From Delftia tsuruhatensis NBRC 16741 (GTDB taxonomy: Bacteria; Pseudomonadota; Gammaproteobacteria; Burkholderiales; Burkholderiaceae_C): a stretch of DNA of 64,000 nucleotides. Where the stretch lies: positions 1-64,000 of the forward strand of contig NZ_BCTO01000022.1 of NCBI RefSeq assembly GCF_001571325.1, read 5' to 3'. Each line of letters starts with the position of its first letter. The first letter of the stretch is position 1. The notes beneath the pieces are model-generated. The model ran no database searches, was not told the DNA's origin, and was given only the letters and a program-made list of their open reading frames with translations. Both the position numbers and the translations under genes were made by a program. Positions 58,132 to 64,000 of the stretch are shown here, one piece after another.

Positions 58132-58746
58132 ATGCTGATTGGCTACATGCGGGTATCGAAGGCAGACGGCTCCCAGGCTACCGACTTACAACGCGATGCG
58201 CTGGTCGCCGCCGGCGTCGATCCGGCGCAACTCTACGAAGACCAGGCATCTGGCAAACGCGAGGATCGGCCCGGTTTGGCGAGCTGCTTAAAGGCGCTGC
58301 GACCAGGGGATACGCTGGTCGTGTGGAAACTCGACCGGCTCGGGCGCGACCTTCGTCACCTGATCAACACCGTGCATGATCTGACCGGGCGTGGCATTGG
58401 CCTCAAGGTGCTGACCGGCCATGGTGCGGCAATCGACACCACAACCGCCGCCGGCAAGCTGGTCTTCGGCATCTTCGCAGCACTGGCCGAGTTCGAGCGT
58501 GAACTGATCGCCGAACGGACCATCGCGGGGCTGGCGTCGGCGCGGGCGCGCGGCAGGAAGGGCGGGCGGCCGTTCAAGATGACCGCAGCCAAGCTGCGCC
58601 TGGCGATGGCAGCGATGGGGCAGCCGGAAACCAAGGTCAGCGATTTGTGCCAGGAACTCGGGATTACCCGGCAGACCTTGTATCGGCATATTTCACCCTC
58701 CGGTCAGTTGCGTTCCGACGGAACGAAGTTGCTCAGTAAGGCTTGA
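58132..58746 (+). CDS. tniR: Serine resolvase TniR
   Basis: Serine recombinase of 204 aa. It starts MLIGYMRVSKADGSQ with the catalytic Ser in MRVS (residue 9). The core reads LVVWKLDRLGRDLRHLINTVHDLTGRGIGLKVLTG and FAALAEFERELIAERT, and a C-terminal HTH (KVSDLCQELGITRQTLYRHI) follows. It resolves Tn402-type cointegrates at res. Its last 14 bases overlap the convergent efflux fragment. Confidence 0.96.
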   Translation: MLIGYMRVSKADGSQATDLQRDALVAAGVDPAQLYEDQASGKREDRPGLASCLKALRPGDTLVVWKLDRLGRDLRHLINTVHDLTGRGIGLKVLTGHGAAIDTTTAAGKLVFGIFAALAEFERELIAERTIAGLASARARGRKGGRPFKMTAAKLRLAMAAMGQPETKVSDLCQELGITRQTLYRHISPSGQLRSDGTKLLSKA

Positions 58747-59379
58747 CCTTCATTCCATCATAACCACCACCCATCGCCTGAAATAGAGCGGCACTATCGG
58801 CAAGTCGTTGCGCCTGCGCTGCGACCAAGGCAATGCTATTTTGTTGAGCCTGCTGCCTTGCAATCAGCAATTGCGTGTAGCTGGCTGCGCCAAGCGCATA
58901 CTGACGCCCCGTGGATTCAAGGGAAGACTGTGCAGTTGAGTCTGCAAACGCGAGTGAACTCAATGCCTGTGCATCGTGCTCCAGTGCGCTCAATGTGTCC
59001 GCCACGTTGCGCAGAGCGTCGAGCACAACGCCCTGATAATTTTCCGCTGCGGCATCCAATGCCGCCAGCGATGCCCGTTTTTCTGCGGGTAGTCCCGGAT
59101 TGAATAGTGGCTGGGTCAACTGCCCCAGCACACTCCAAACAGCAGAGTTGCCGCCAAAAAGAGCCCCGGTTGTGAGTGCTTGTGAGCCAAGGTTTGCACT
59201 GAGGTTGATTTGTGGATACAGCTTGGCGATCGCCACCCCATATTCGGCATTCGCCGCGTGAAGCAATGCTTCTGCCGCCTGAATATCAGGCCGTCTGCGC
59301 ACCAGATCAGAAGGCATCACAAGAGGCAATTCGGTGGGCAGTTTGAACTCGGCCAAAGTGAAATCCGGCACCTTCGCGT
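58733..59379 (-). pseudogene. Truncated RND efflux outer-membrane factor (NodT/OprM-like)
   Basis: C-terminal about 215 residues of an outer-membrane efflux channel. The frame runs from the IS left end (59379) to a stop at 58733. LPLVMPSDLVRRRPDIQAAEALLHAANAEYGVAIAKLYPQINLSANLG is the classic NodT-family segment, followed by the second OEP repeat and MGGGYDG at the end. The signal peptide and first half are missing where the IS begins, so no functional channel can be made. It probably was transposon cargo or a neighbouring efflux operon before the IS arrived. Confidence 0.9.
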
Positions 59380-60412
59380 GGCGTTGTTGCACAAATGCCG
59401 GTCGCAGCTGAGGTAGGCTCGGGAGATGAGAGAGACGAGCTGGGGTCGGGTTAAGTACCGCACAACGAACTGGAAGGCTTACAACGCAGCGTTGAAGGCG
59501 CGAGGTGAGCTGACCATTTGGCTCGATAGGGATATGCAGTGGCTAGCTCGGCCCACGGGCAAGCGTGGTCGTTGCCAGAAGTTCTCAGATGCGGCCATCC
59601 AGTTTTGCCTGACCATCAAGTGCTTGTTTGGCCAGCCCTTGCGCCAGACACTGGGCCTGGTTGAGTCGCTATTGGGTATGGCAGGCCTGGATTGGCCAGT
59701 GCCCGACTACAGCACGGTGTGTCGCAGGCAAAAGAGCTTGGATGTGCAGGTGCGCTACCGTGCAAGTGACAAAGGCTTGCACATGCTGGCCGACTCCACG
59801 GGCATCAAGTTCTTGGGCGAAGGTGAGTGGAAAACCAAAAAGCACGGCGCACAGCGGCGCCGCCAGTGGCGCAAGGTGCATCTGGGTATTGATGCCCAGA
59901 CACTGCAGATTCGGGCCATCGCAGTAACAACCAATGAAGTGGGCGACTCGCCCATGGCAGCAGACCTGCTAGGTCAAATTCCAAGCAATGAAGAGATAGC
60001 TAGCTTTACCGGTGATGGGGCGTACGACACGCAGGATGTACATAAGGCGTGCTACCTGCGGGGAGCCATTCCAATCATCCCGCCGCGCAAAGGAGCGAAG
60101 CTGCGCAAAGGGCTGGCATTTGCTCACCGCAATGAAGCGGTCAAGGCGTGTAGGCAGTTGGGGCGGGCTATCTGGAAACGCTGGAGCGGCTACCACCGAA
60201 GGTCACTGGTGGAGACCAAGATGAATTGCTTCAAGCGCCTGGGCGAGAAGGTCATGGCCAGGACGTTTGAGCGCCAGGTGACCGAGCTGCACATCCGAGC
60301 TTCAATCCTCAATCAATTTACCGATCTGGGCACGCCCCAGACGGTCGCTGCTGCGTAAATCTTTTTGGGATTGGGGATGCCTTGGCCTATGGCCGATTTA
60401 TGCAACAAAGCC
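59380..60412 (+). mobile_element. IS5-family insertion sequence, IS903 group (1033 bp)
   Basis: Complete element with imperfect ends: left GGCGTTGTTGCACAAATGCC (59380-59399) and, read inward from the right, GGCTTTGTTGCATAAATCGG (60412-60393). It contains one transposase gene. Flanking nonamers differ (left CCTTCGCGT, right GGCATTAGG), so there is no 9-bp target duplication. The insertion was followed by deletion or recombination. Confidence 0.9.
59426..60358 (+). CDS. IS5-family (IS903-group) transposase
   Basis: DDE transposase of 310 aa. Characteristic segments are YRTTNWKAYNAALKARGELTIWLD at the N-terminus, HMLADSTGIKFLGEGEWKTKKHG with the first Asp, ASFTGDGAYDTQ with the second Asp, and YHRRSLVETKMNCFKRLGEKV with the Glu (Y-R-E signature). 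Full length for the group and no internal stops, so the element is potentially active. Confidence 0.95.
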   Translation: MRETSWGRVKYRTTNWKAYNAALKARGELTIWLDRDMQWLARPTGKRGRCQKFSDAAIQFCLTIKCLFGQPLRQTLGLVESLLGMAGLDWPVPDYSTVCRRQKSLDVQVRYRASDKGLHMLADSTGIKFLGEGEWKTKKHGAQRRRQWRKVHLGIDAQTLQIRAIAVTTNEVGDSPMAADLLGQIPSNEEIASFTGDGAYDTQDVHKACYLRGAIPIIPPRKGAKLRKGLAFAHRNEAVKACRQLGRAIWKRWSGYHRRSLVETKMNCFKRLGEKVMARTFERQVTELHIRASILNQFTDLGTPQTVAAA

Positions 60413-60524
60413 GGCATTAGGCATAAAGCCCCTTTCAGTGTTTATCAAACATTCCCCATCAAGTCACTCGCAAGCTCAGCCTCCGTCATATCCCGCCGTG
60501 TTGATATCGCATGAATAGCTACTT

Positions 60525-61535
60525 CTAGTGGCTACCAGTCGGGCTCGTCGCAAAAACATCCGCGTGGAAGTCCTGTGCTAACAGGCCCATATCGGAAGCT
60601 GCTGTGCGCACTGATTGAACCAGGGAGGGTGAGCCACAGCAGTGCACCACATGATCGTGCAGGTTGCCAAAGTGTGTGCGTAGCGCGTCATCCACCCGAC
60701 CTGCGTGAGCATCCGCAGGCATATCGCCTAGGTCGGTGATGGCTGCAATGTAGCGAAACTGTGGCCAGACTTTGCGCCACTTGTCGATGGCGCTAGGAAG
60801 ATACAGGCCCGAGGGGTTGCGAGCCCCCCAGATCAGCGTTATGTCGCGCTGAACCTTGCGTTTGGCTAAGTCATCAAGAACGGATTTAATGGGCGCAAAT
60901 CCCGTGCCACCTGCAACGCAAATCAGGGGCCTGGTGTCGTCAGGCTTCAGTGCGATGCTGCCGAATGGCAGTTCAATATCTAATGTGTCACCAGACTTCA
61001 ACTGCTGGACGATAGTGCTGAAGCGGCCACCCGGTACATGCCGGATATGCAATGTGACACCATCACTCTCATGGGGTGGATTGGCCATAGAGTAGCTGCG
61101 GCTTTCCCCGTCGTCGAGGTGAATCAGCAGGTATTGGCCGGCTTCAAATTTGGCGCGCTTGCCCGCAGGCAGGCGCAGGCGCAGCAGCGAGACATCGGGT
61201 GCCGCCAGTGTATTGCTGTACACCTTGGCCGTAAAACGTTTGCGGGCTTCCGGGTCGAGGCGGCGAAAGGAGCTCGGCTGAATACGGATATCGCTGGCGG
61301 CGGTGCAGCTGCACAGCAATACCTGCTCCGAGGTGCAGAGTTCGCTGCGCACGGCCATGCCATTGAAGGAAGTAATATTTCCATCGAGCAGGGTGCTCGC
61401 ACAATTGCCACAGCTACCTTTGCGGCAGGAATAAGGTAGTTCGATGCCAGCCTGCAGGGCGGCATCCAGCACGGATTGCCCGGGCGCGCAGGGGAACGCG
61501 ATATCAGAGTCGTGGATATGGATTTGGTGATTCAT
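60525..61535 (-). CDS. tphA1: Terephthalate 1,2-dioxygenase reductase component
   Basis: Electron-transfer component of 336 aa passing electrons from NADPH to the TphA2A3 oxygenase. An N-terminal plant-type [2Fe-2S] ferredoxin domain (SCRKGSCGNCAS plus a downstream Cys) is followed by an FAD domain (DDGESRSYSMANPPHES, RHVPGGRFSTIVQQLKSGD) and an NAD(P) domain (CVAGGTGFAPIKSVLDDL; VHCCGSPSLVQSV). Sequence and length match my recollection of TphA1 from Comamonas sp. E6 almost throughout. It is last in the operon, 9 bases after tphB. The 112-bp gap between its stop and the IS holds nothing recognisable. Confidence 0.93.
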   Translation of the reverse strand: MNHQIHIHDSDIAFPCAPGQSVLDAALQAGIELPYSCRKGSCGNCASTLLDGNITSFNGMAVRSELCTSEQVLLCSCTAASDIRIQPSSFRRLDPEARKRFTAKVYSNTLAAPDVSLLRLRLPAGKRAKFEAGQYLLIHLDDGESRSYSMANPPHESDGVTLHIRHVPGGRFSTIVQQLKSGDTLDIELPFGSIALKPDDTRPLICVAGGTGFAPIKSVLDDLAKRKVQRDITLIWGARNPSGLYLPSAIDKWRKVWPQFRYIAAITDLGDMPADAHAGRVDDALRTHFGNLHDHVVHCCGSPSLVQSVRTAASDMGLLAQDFHADVFATSPTGSH

Positions 61536-61544
61536 GGAAGGGCC

Positions 61545-62492
61545 TCAGACCTGTTGGGCTCCGAGCAGGGCGATCGTGCGCAGGAGGGCCGTGGAGTCAG
61601 CCACGCCACGGCCTGCAATGTCCATGGCGCTGCCATGGCCCACACTGGAAAGCACCACCCTGCCACCGATGGAGAGTGCGCTGGCTCCGTTAGGTGCCAG
61701 CAGCTTGATGGGGATATGGCCCTGATCGTGCAGCATGGCTACATACAGGTCGTGCTTGCGCTGTGCCAGAACCATGTCAGCTCCCATGGGGCCGTCTACT
61801 GCTAGGCCGCGCTTGCGCAGTGTCTCGACAGCGGGAACGGTGATCTGGGAGTCCTCCAGGCCGAACAACTGTCCTTCAGATGCATGAGGGTTGATCCCGA
61901 ATACAGCGACTTTTGGTTTAGGTACCCCGAGTAAGGTGCATGTCTGCACGGCAGCCTGCGCCGCGTTGACCACCAACTGAGGAGAGAGCCGCTCCAATGC
62001 GCTGCGCACGCTTTCATGCAAAGTGACATGCACTATGCGCAGGCCAGCCCCTACCAGCATCAGGAATACCTGGTCTTCGTTCATGTCAAGAACATTGGCG
62101 AGCAAAGATGGGTAGCCGCTGAACGCTATGTCCGCGCGGTGAATGGCCGTTTCATGGTGGGGGCAGGCGATGACGGCGTCGACTTCGCCGTTTTCGCACG
62201 CCCGGATGGCTGCTGTTGCAGATTGCACCGTGGATAGGCCTGCCTGCGGGGTGATCTCTCCCCATTGCACTGGTTGTGCCAGCGAGCCGGCTTCCTCATG
62301 AATGAGGTCTTGAAGAAGGGGCTCCATTTGGCAGATCTGCGCTGCTTGTTCAAGAGCGCTCCACGGTCCATAGACCTTGATCAGGGATCTTTCGGCGGCA
62401 GACAACTGCTGAAGAGCTTTCAGTGCAATTTCAGGGCCAATACCGTGGGGATCGCCGATGGCCAAAGCCAATCTACGGTGCACTATTGTCAT
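61545..62492 (-). CDS. tphB: 1,2-dihydroxy-3,5-cyclohexadiene-1,4-dicarboxylate dehydrogenase
   Basis: PdxA-related dehydrogenase of 315 aa that oxidises and decarboxylates the cis-dihydrodiol of terephthalate to protocatechuate. It starts [27 protein letters not shown] (GDPxGIGPE motif). Metal-ligand histidines lie in [14 protein letters not shown] and [14 protein letters not shown]. The start at 62492 overlaps the tphA3 stop by four bases and gives the known 315-residue length; the longer open frame would run into tphA3. The neighbours distinguish it from the vitamin B6 enzyme PdxA. Confidence 0.93.
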   Translation of the reverse strand: MTIVHRRLALAIGDPHGIGPEIALKALQQLSAAERSLIKVYGPWSALEQAAQICQMEPLLQDLIHEEAGSLAQPVQWGEITPQAGLSTVQSATAAIRACENGEVDAVIACPHHETAIHRADIAFSGYPSLLANVLDMNEDQVFLMLVGAGLRIVHVTLHESVRSALERLSPQLVVNAAQAAVQTCTLLGVPKPKVAVFGINPHASEGQLFGLEDSQITVPAVETLRKRGLAVDGPMGADMVLAQRKHDLYVAMLHDQGHIPIKLLAPNGASALSIGGRVVLSSVGHGSAMDIAGRGVADSTALLRTIALLGAQQV

Positions 62493-62953
62493 AGCGGCAA
62501 TGCCATCAGTGTGTCCGTCACCGTGCTGTCGCAAACCGCGATGCGTTCTTGCAGGCGTAACTTGCCATCGATCGTGGTGAATTTGTCGAGGTACTCACCG
62601 CTGGCAAAGACCTCTGTTTCCCCTGTATGCATGATGCGCAGCACCATGAACGGCGTGGAAGCACTGGCCTGTGTTGCATCGCCTGACTGGATCGAAGGCA
62701 GACCCAGAATATGGCGATAGCGATGGCGCTCGTAGATATTGGCTTCGCGCAGCGCAGAAATTCGGTCGGTGAGCATGTCCTGTGAATCCGCCCAGACAAT
62801 GCCGGCAGCAAGCCCTTCAGCATGATTGTCGACATTGGTGACGCGATAGTGGCAATCCTTCGTGAAGAAGGTTGGCCATTGCTCCATGGCGTCACTGTCT
62901 ATGGTCTTCGCGTAAGCGGCATTGAAGGCCGCGATTTGAATTTCATTGATCAT
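62489..62953 (-). CDS. tphA3: Terephthalate 1,2-dioxygenase small (beta) subunit
   Basis: Structural beta subunit of 154 aa of the ring-hydroxylating oxygenase, SnoaL-like fold. It has no cofactor site. Conserved family pattern: [60 protein letters not shown]. The ATG at 62953 overlaps the tphA2 stop by four bases, and its stop overlaps tphB, so the three genes are translationally coupled. Length equals the known TphA3. Confidence 0.92.
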   Translation of the reverse strand: MINEIQIAAFNAAYAKTIDSDAMEQWPTFFTKDCHYRVTNVDNHAEGLAAGIVWADSQDMLTDRISALREANIYERHRYRHILGLPSIQSGDATQASASTPFMVLRIMHTGETEVFASGEYLDKFTTIDGKLRLQERIAVCDSTVTDTLMALPL

Positions 62954-64000
62954 GCTTGCATCTCCTGTCCCATGTGCTTGCGGTAGGCTTTCCAAAAGCC
63001 GCGTACCGAGGTCTCCGTGGCGCGGCCCTCGCTAGAGCCTTCGTGGTCTCCGCCCATCTCGATGACCGCGTCAAGGTCGGCCGCACCTGCGATGCCGCGC
63101 TGAACGAATCCACCGACAGCTCCGTCTTCCATGGAAATGAATCCGGCCGGGCCGATGAGGTTGGCCTGTTTGAGTCTGACCTTGCGCTGCTCGGGACTGT
63201 CATCTGCATAGCCGAGATAGGTCCAGTTGAGTTCCGAGCTGGAGATGCTCTTGGGCAACAACTGACGCACGGCGATGCTGTTCTGAATCTGCTGCAGCAC
63301 AAAGCCAGGGAACACAGAAAGGATCTGCAGAGTCACGCCGTCCTCGAACTCCTCGAAGCCCTCTAGAAGGCTGGGATCTTTGAGCCGGTAACGCTCGTTG
63401 TCGGAGCGGATGGCCTGGTCCTTGTACGAGTCGTCTTTGGCGCTACGATCGATCATGGAATAGCTCACATGGTGGCCACCCGACTCGTCGACGATGACGC
63501 CGCCTTTTTGTGAGAGGCGATTCAGCTCGAAGGTGGTGAAGAACATATGCAGGAGGCTGGCGTGATAGCTGTCCTTCACGTTCTCGAAGTAGAGCTTCCA
63601 GTTGTTAGGCAGCTTTTGCGTGAAGCGACCGATGACTTCTACGGGCTTGTGCAGCACGCGCTCTATGCGCTCGCAAATCTCAGGGCCAAGGTAATCCTCA
63701 ATGCTGGGTACATCCTCGGAAAAACTGCCAAAGACCAAACCGCAAAAGACAGCTACACGGAGCTTGCGCGGGCCATGCTCTTCTTTGCAGAACGAGGCCG
63801 GCATGCCACCCTGGCCCTTGACGCCTTTCTCGAAGGCAACGCCGGTCAGATCTCCCTGTCGGTTGTAGCTCCAGGCGTGATAGACGCACTGGAAACTATC
63901 CGCACGGCCCGATTTTTCCAGCGCGATGAGCGCGCCGCGATGCGCGCAGCGGTTCTCGAAGGCATAGATTTCCTGGTCGGCATCCCGCACGACAACTATC
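62950..64000 (-). CDS. tphA2: Terephthalate 1,2-dioxygenase large (alpha) subunit, 5' end outside window
   Basis: Catalytic subunit of the Rieske non-heme iron oxygenase that dihydroxylates terephthalate. About 350 of an expected 413 residues are visible; the N-terminus lies to the right of 64000. The Rieske ligands are CAHRG and CVYHAW. The catalytic-domain iron region reads [23 protein letters not shown] (His-His-Asp triad family). The sequence matches my memory of Comamonas sp. E6 TphA2 very closely. The regulator tphR and transport gene tphC normally precede it and would lie beyond the window. Confidence 0.93.
   Translation of the reverse strand, partial: IVVVRDADQEIYAFENRCAHRGALIALEKSGRADSFQCVYHAWSYNRQGDLTGVAFEKGVKGQGGMPASFCKEEHGPRKLRVAVFCGLVFGSFSEDVPSIEDYLGPEICERIERVLHKPVEVIGRFTQKLPNNWKLYFENVKDSYHASLLHMFFTTFELNRLSQKGGVIVDESGGHHVSYSMIDRSAKDDSYKDQAIRSDNERYRLKDPSLLEGFEEFEDGVTLQILSVFPGFVLQQIQNSIAVRQLLPKSISSSELNWTYLGYADDSPEQRKVRLKQANLIGPAGFISMEDGAVGGFVQRGIAGAADLDAVIEMGGDHEGSSEGRATETSVRGFWKAYRKHMGQEMQA

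Larger units (their letters stand above)
54123..58746 (+). mobile_element. Tn402/Tn5053-family transposition module (one end identified)
   Basis: The terminal inverted repeat begins TGTCATTTTCAGAACACGAC at 54123. It is followed by tniA, tniB, tniQ, res and tniR in the standard order, the 'tni' end of Tn402/Tn5053 elements. The opposite repeat was not found up to 64000, so the element either continues beyond the window with the tph operon inside or has lost its second end. There is no intI or integron cassette in the window. Confidence 0.9.
51602..64000. mobile_element. Genomic island at ssrA (right end outside window)
   Basis: From the ssrA 3' end onwards gene content changes abruptly from core housekeeping to an integrase, a broken helicase gene, a Tn402-like transposon, an IS5-family element and catabolic genes. 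The integrase region is visibly less GC-rich than the flanking core. The far border lies beyond 64000, so the true extent is unknown. Confidence 0.75.

Noticed and set aside
54123..58746. Class 1 integron
   Set aside because: The tni genes are those found behind class 1 integrons, but no intI1, attC sites, qacE or sul1 are present in the window.
59371..60421. Nine-base target duplication of the IS5-family element
   Set aside because: Left flank CCTTCGCGT and right flank GGCATTAGG do not match; treated as evidence of rearrangement instead.
61545..62492. pdxA (4-hydroxythreonine-4-phosphate dehydrogenase) of vitamin B6 synthesis
   Set aside because: Same superfamily, but its position between tphA3 and tphA1 with 4-base coupling, and its 315-residue length, identify it as tphB.

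Overview
The window is a high-GC betaproteobacterial chromosome segment, most likely Comamonadaceae and probably Delftia. Three things point there: a delftibactin-type siderophore cluster on the left, the Burkholderiales housekeeping block gyrA-serC-pheA-tyrA-aroA/cmk-rpsA-ihfB-lapA-lapB in the middle, and a tmRNA with the tag ANDERFALAA. Genus and product names come from recalled gene order and protein families, not from a database search.

Positions 1-18357: right-hand part of a metallophore cluster. It holds the 3' end of a large NRPS (A-PCP-E-C-A-PCP-TE), a TonB-dependent transducer/receptor, an anti-sigma/ECF sigma pair (fecR/fecI type) behind a Fur-box-like palindrome, an ornithine N-monooxygenase, a GNAT acyltransferase, an HSL-type esterase, a PvdE-like ABC exporter and an N5-hydroxyornithine formyltransferase. 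Together these make the hydroxamate building block, assemble and release the peptide, export it, and import and sense the ferric complex.

Positions 18440-29651: mixed metabolic genes. They include an HSD10-like SDR behind a LiuR-like palindrome, a stand-alone Fe(3+)-binding protein, a phasin behind two PhaR-like palindromes, a thioesterase, pncB, a NhaD-like antiporter, a 2-hydroxyacid dehydrogenase, rmuC, an MFS transporter and a LOG-family gene.

Positions 29894-36176: a six-gene Mrp/Pha cation/proton antiporter operon (minus strand, mrpA-B fused, all junctions overlapping). A small ComEA-like gene follows.

Positions 36978-51624: core housekeeping. On the minus strand, in transcription order, lie gyrA, serC, pheA, tyrA, aroA-cmk, rpsA, ihfB, lapA and lapB. 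Divergent from gyrA on the plus strand are ompA, ubiG, gph and ssrA.

Positions about 51602-64000 (and beyond): a genomic island entered at the 3' end of ssrA. It starts with repeated GTACCCC sites and a P4-type tyrosine integrase, followed by a broken SNF2-like helicase gene (possibly a DISARM remnant). That gene is cut by a Tn402/Tn5053-family transposon (IRt, tniA, tniB, tniQ, res, tniR). Next come a truncated RND outer-membrane factor, a complete IS903-group IS5-family element without target duplication, and the terephthalate catabolic operon tphA2-A3-B-A1 (minus strand, tphA2 running off the right edge). The island has accreted mobile elements in layers around a plastic-monomer degradation operon.
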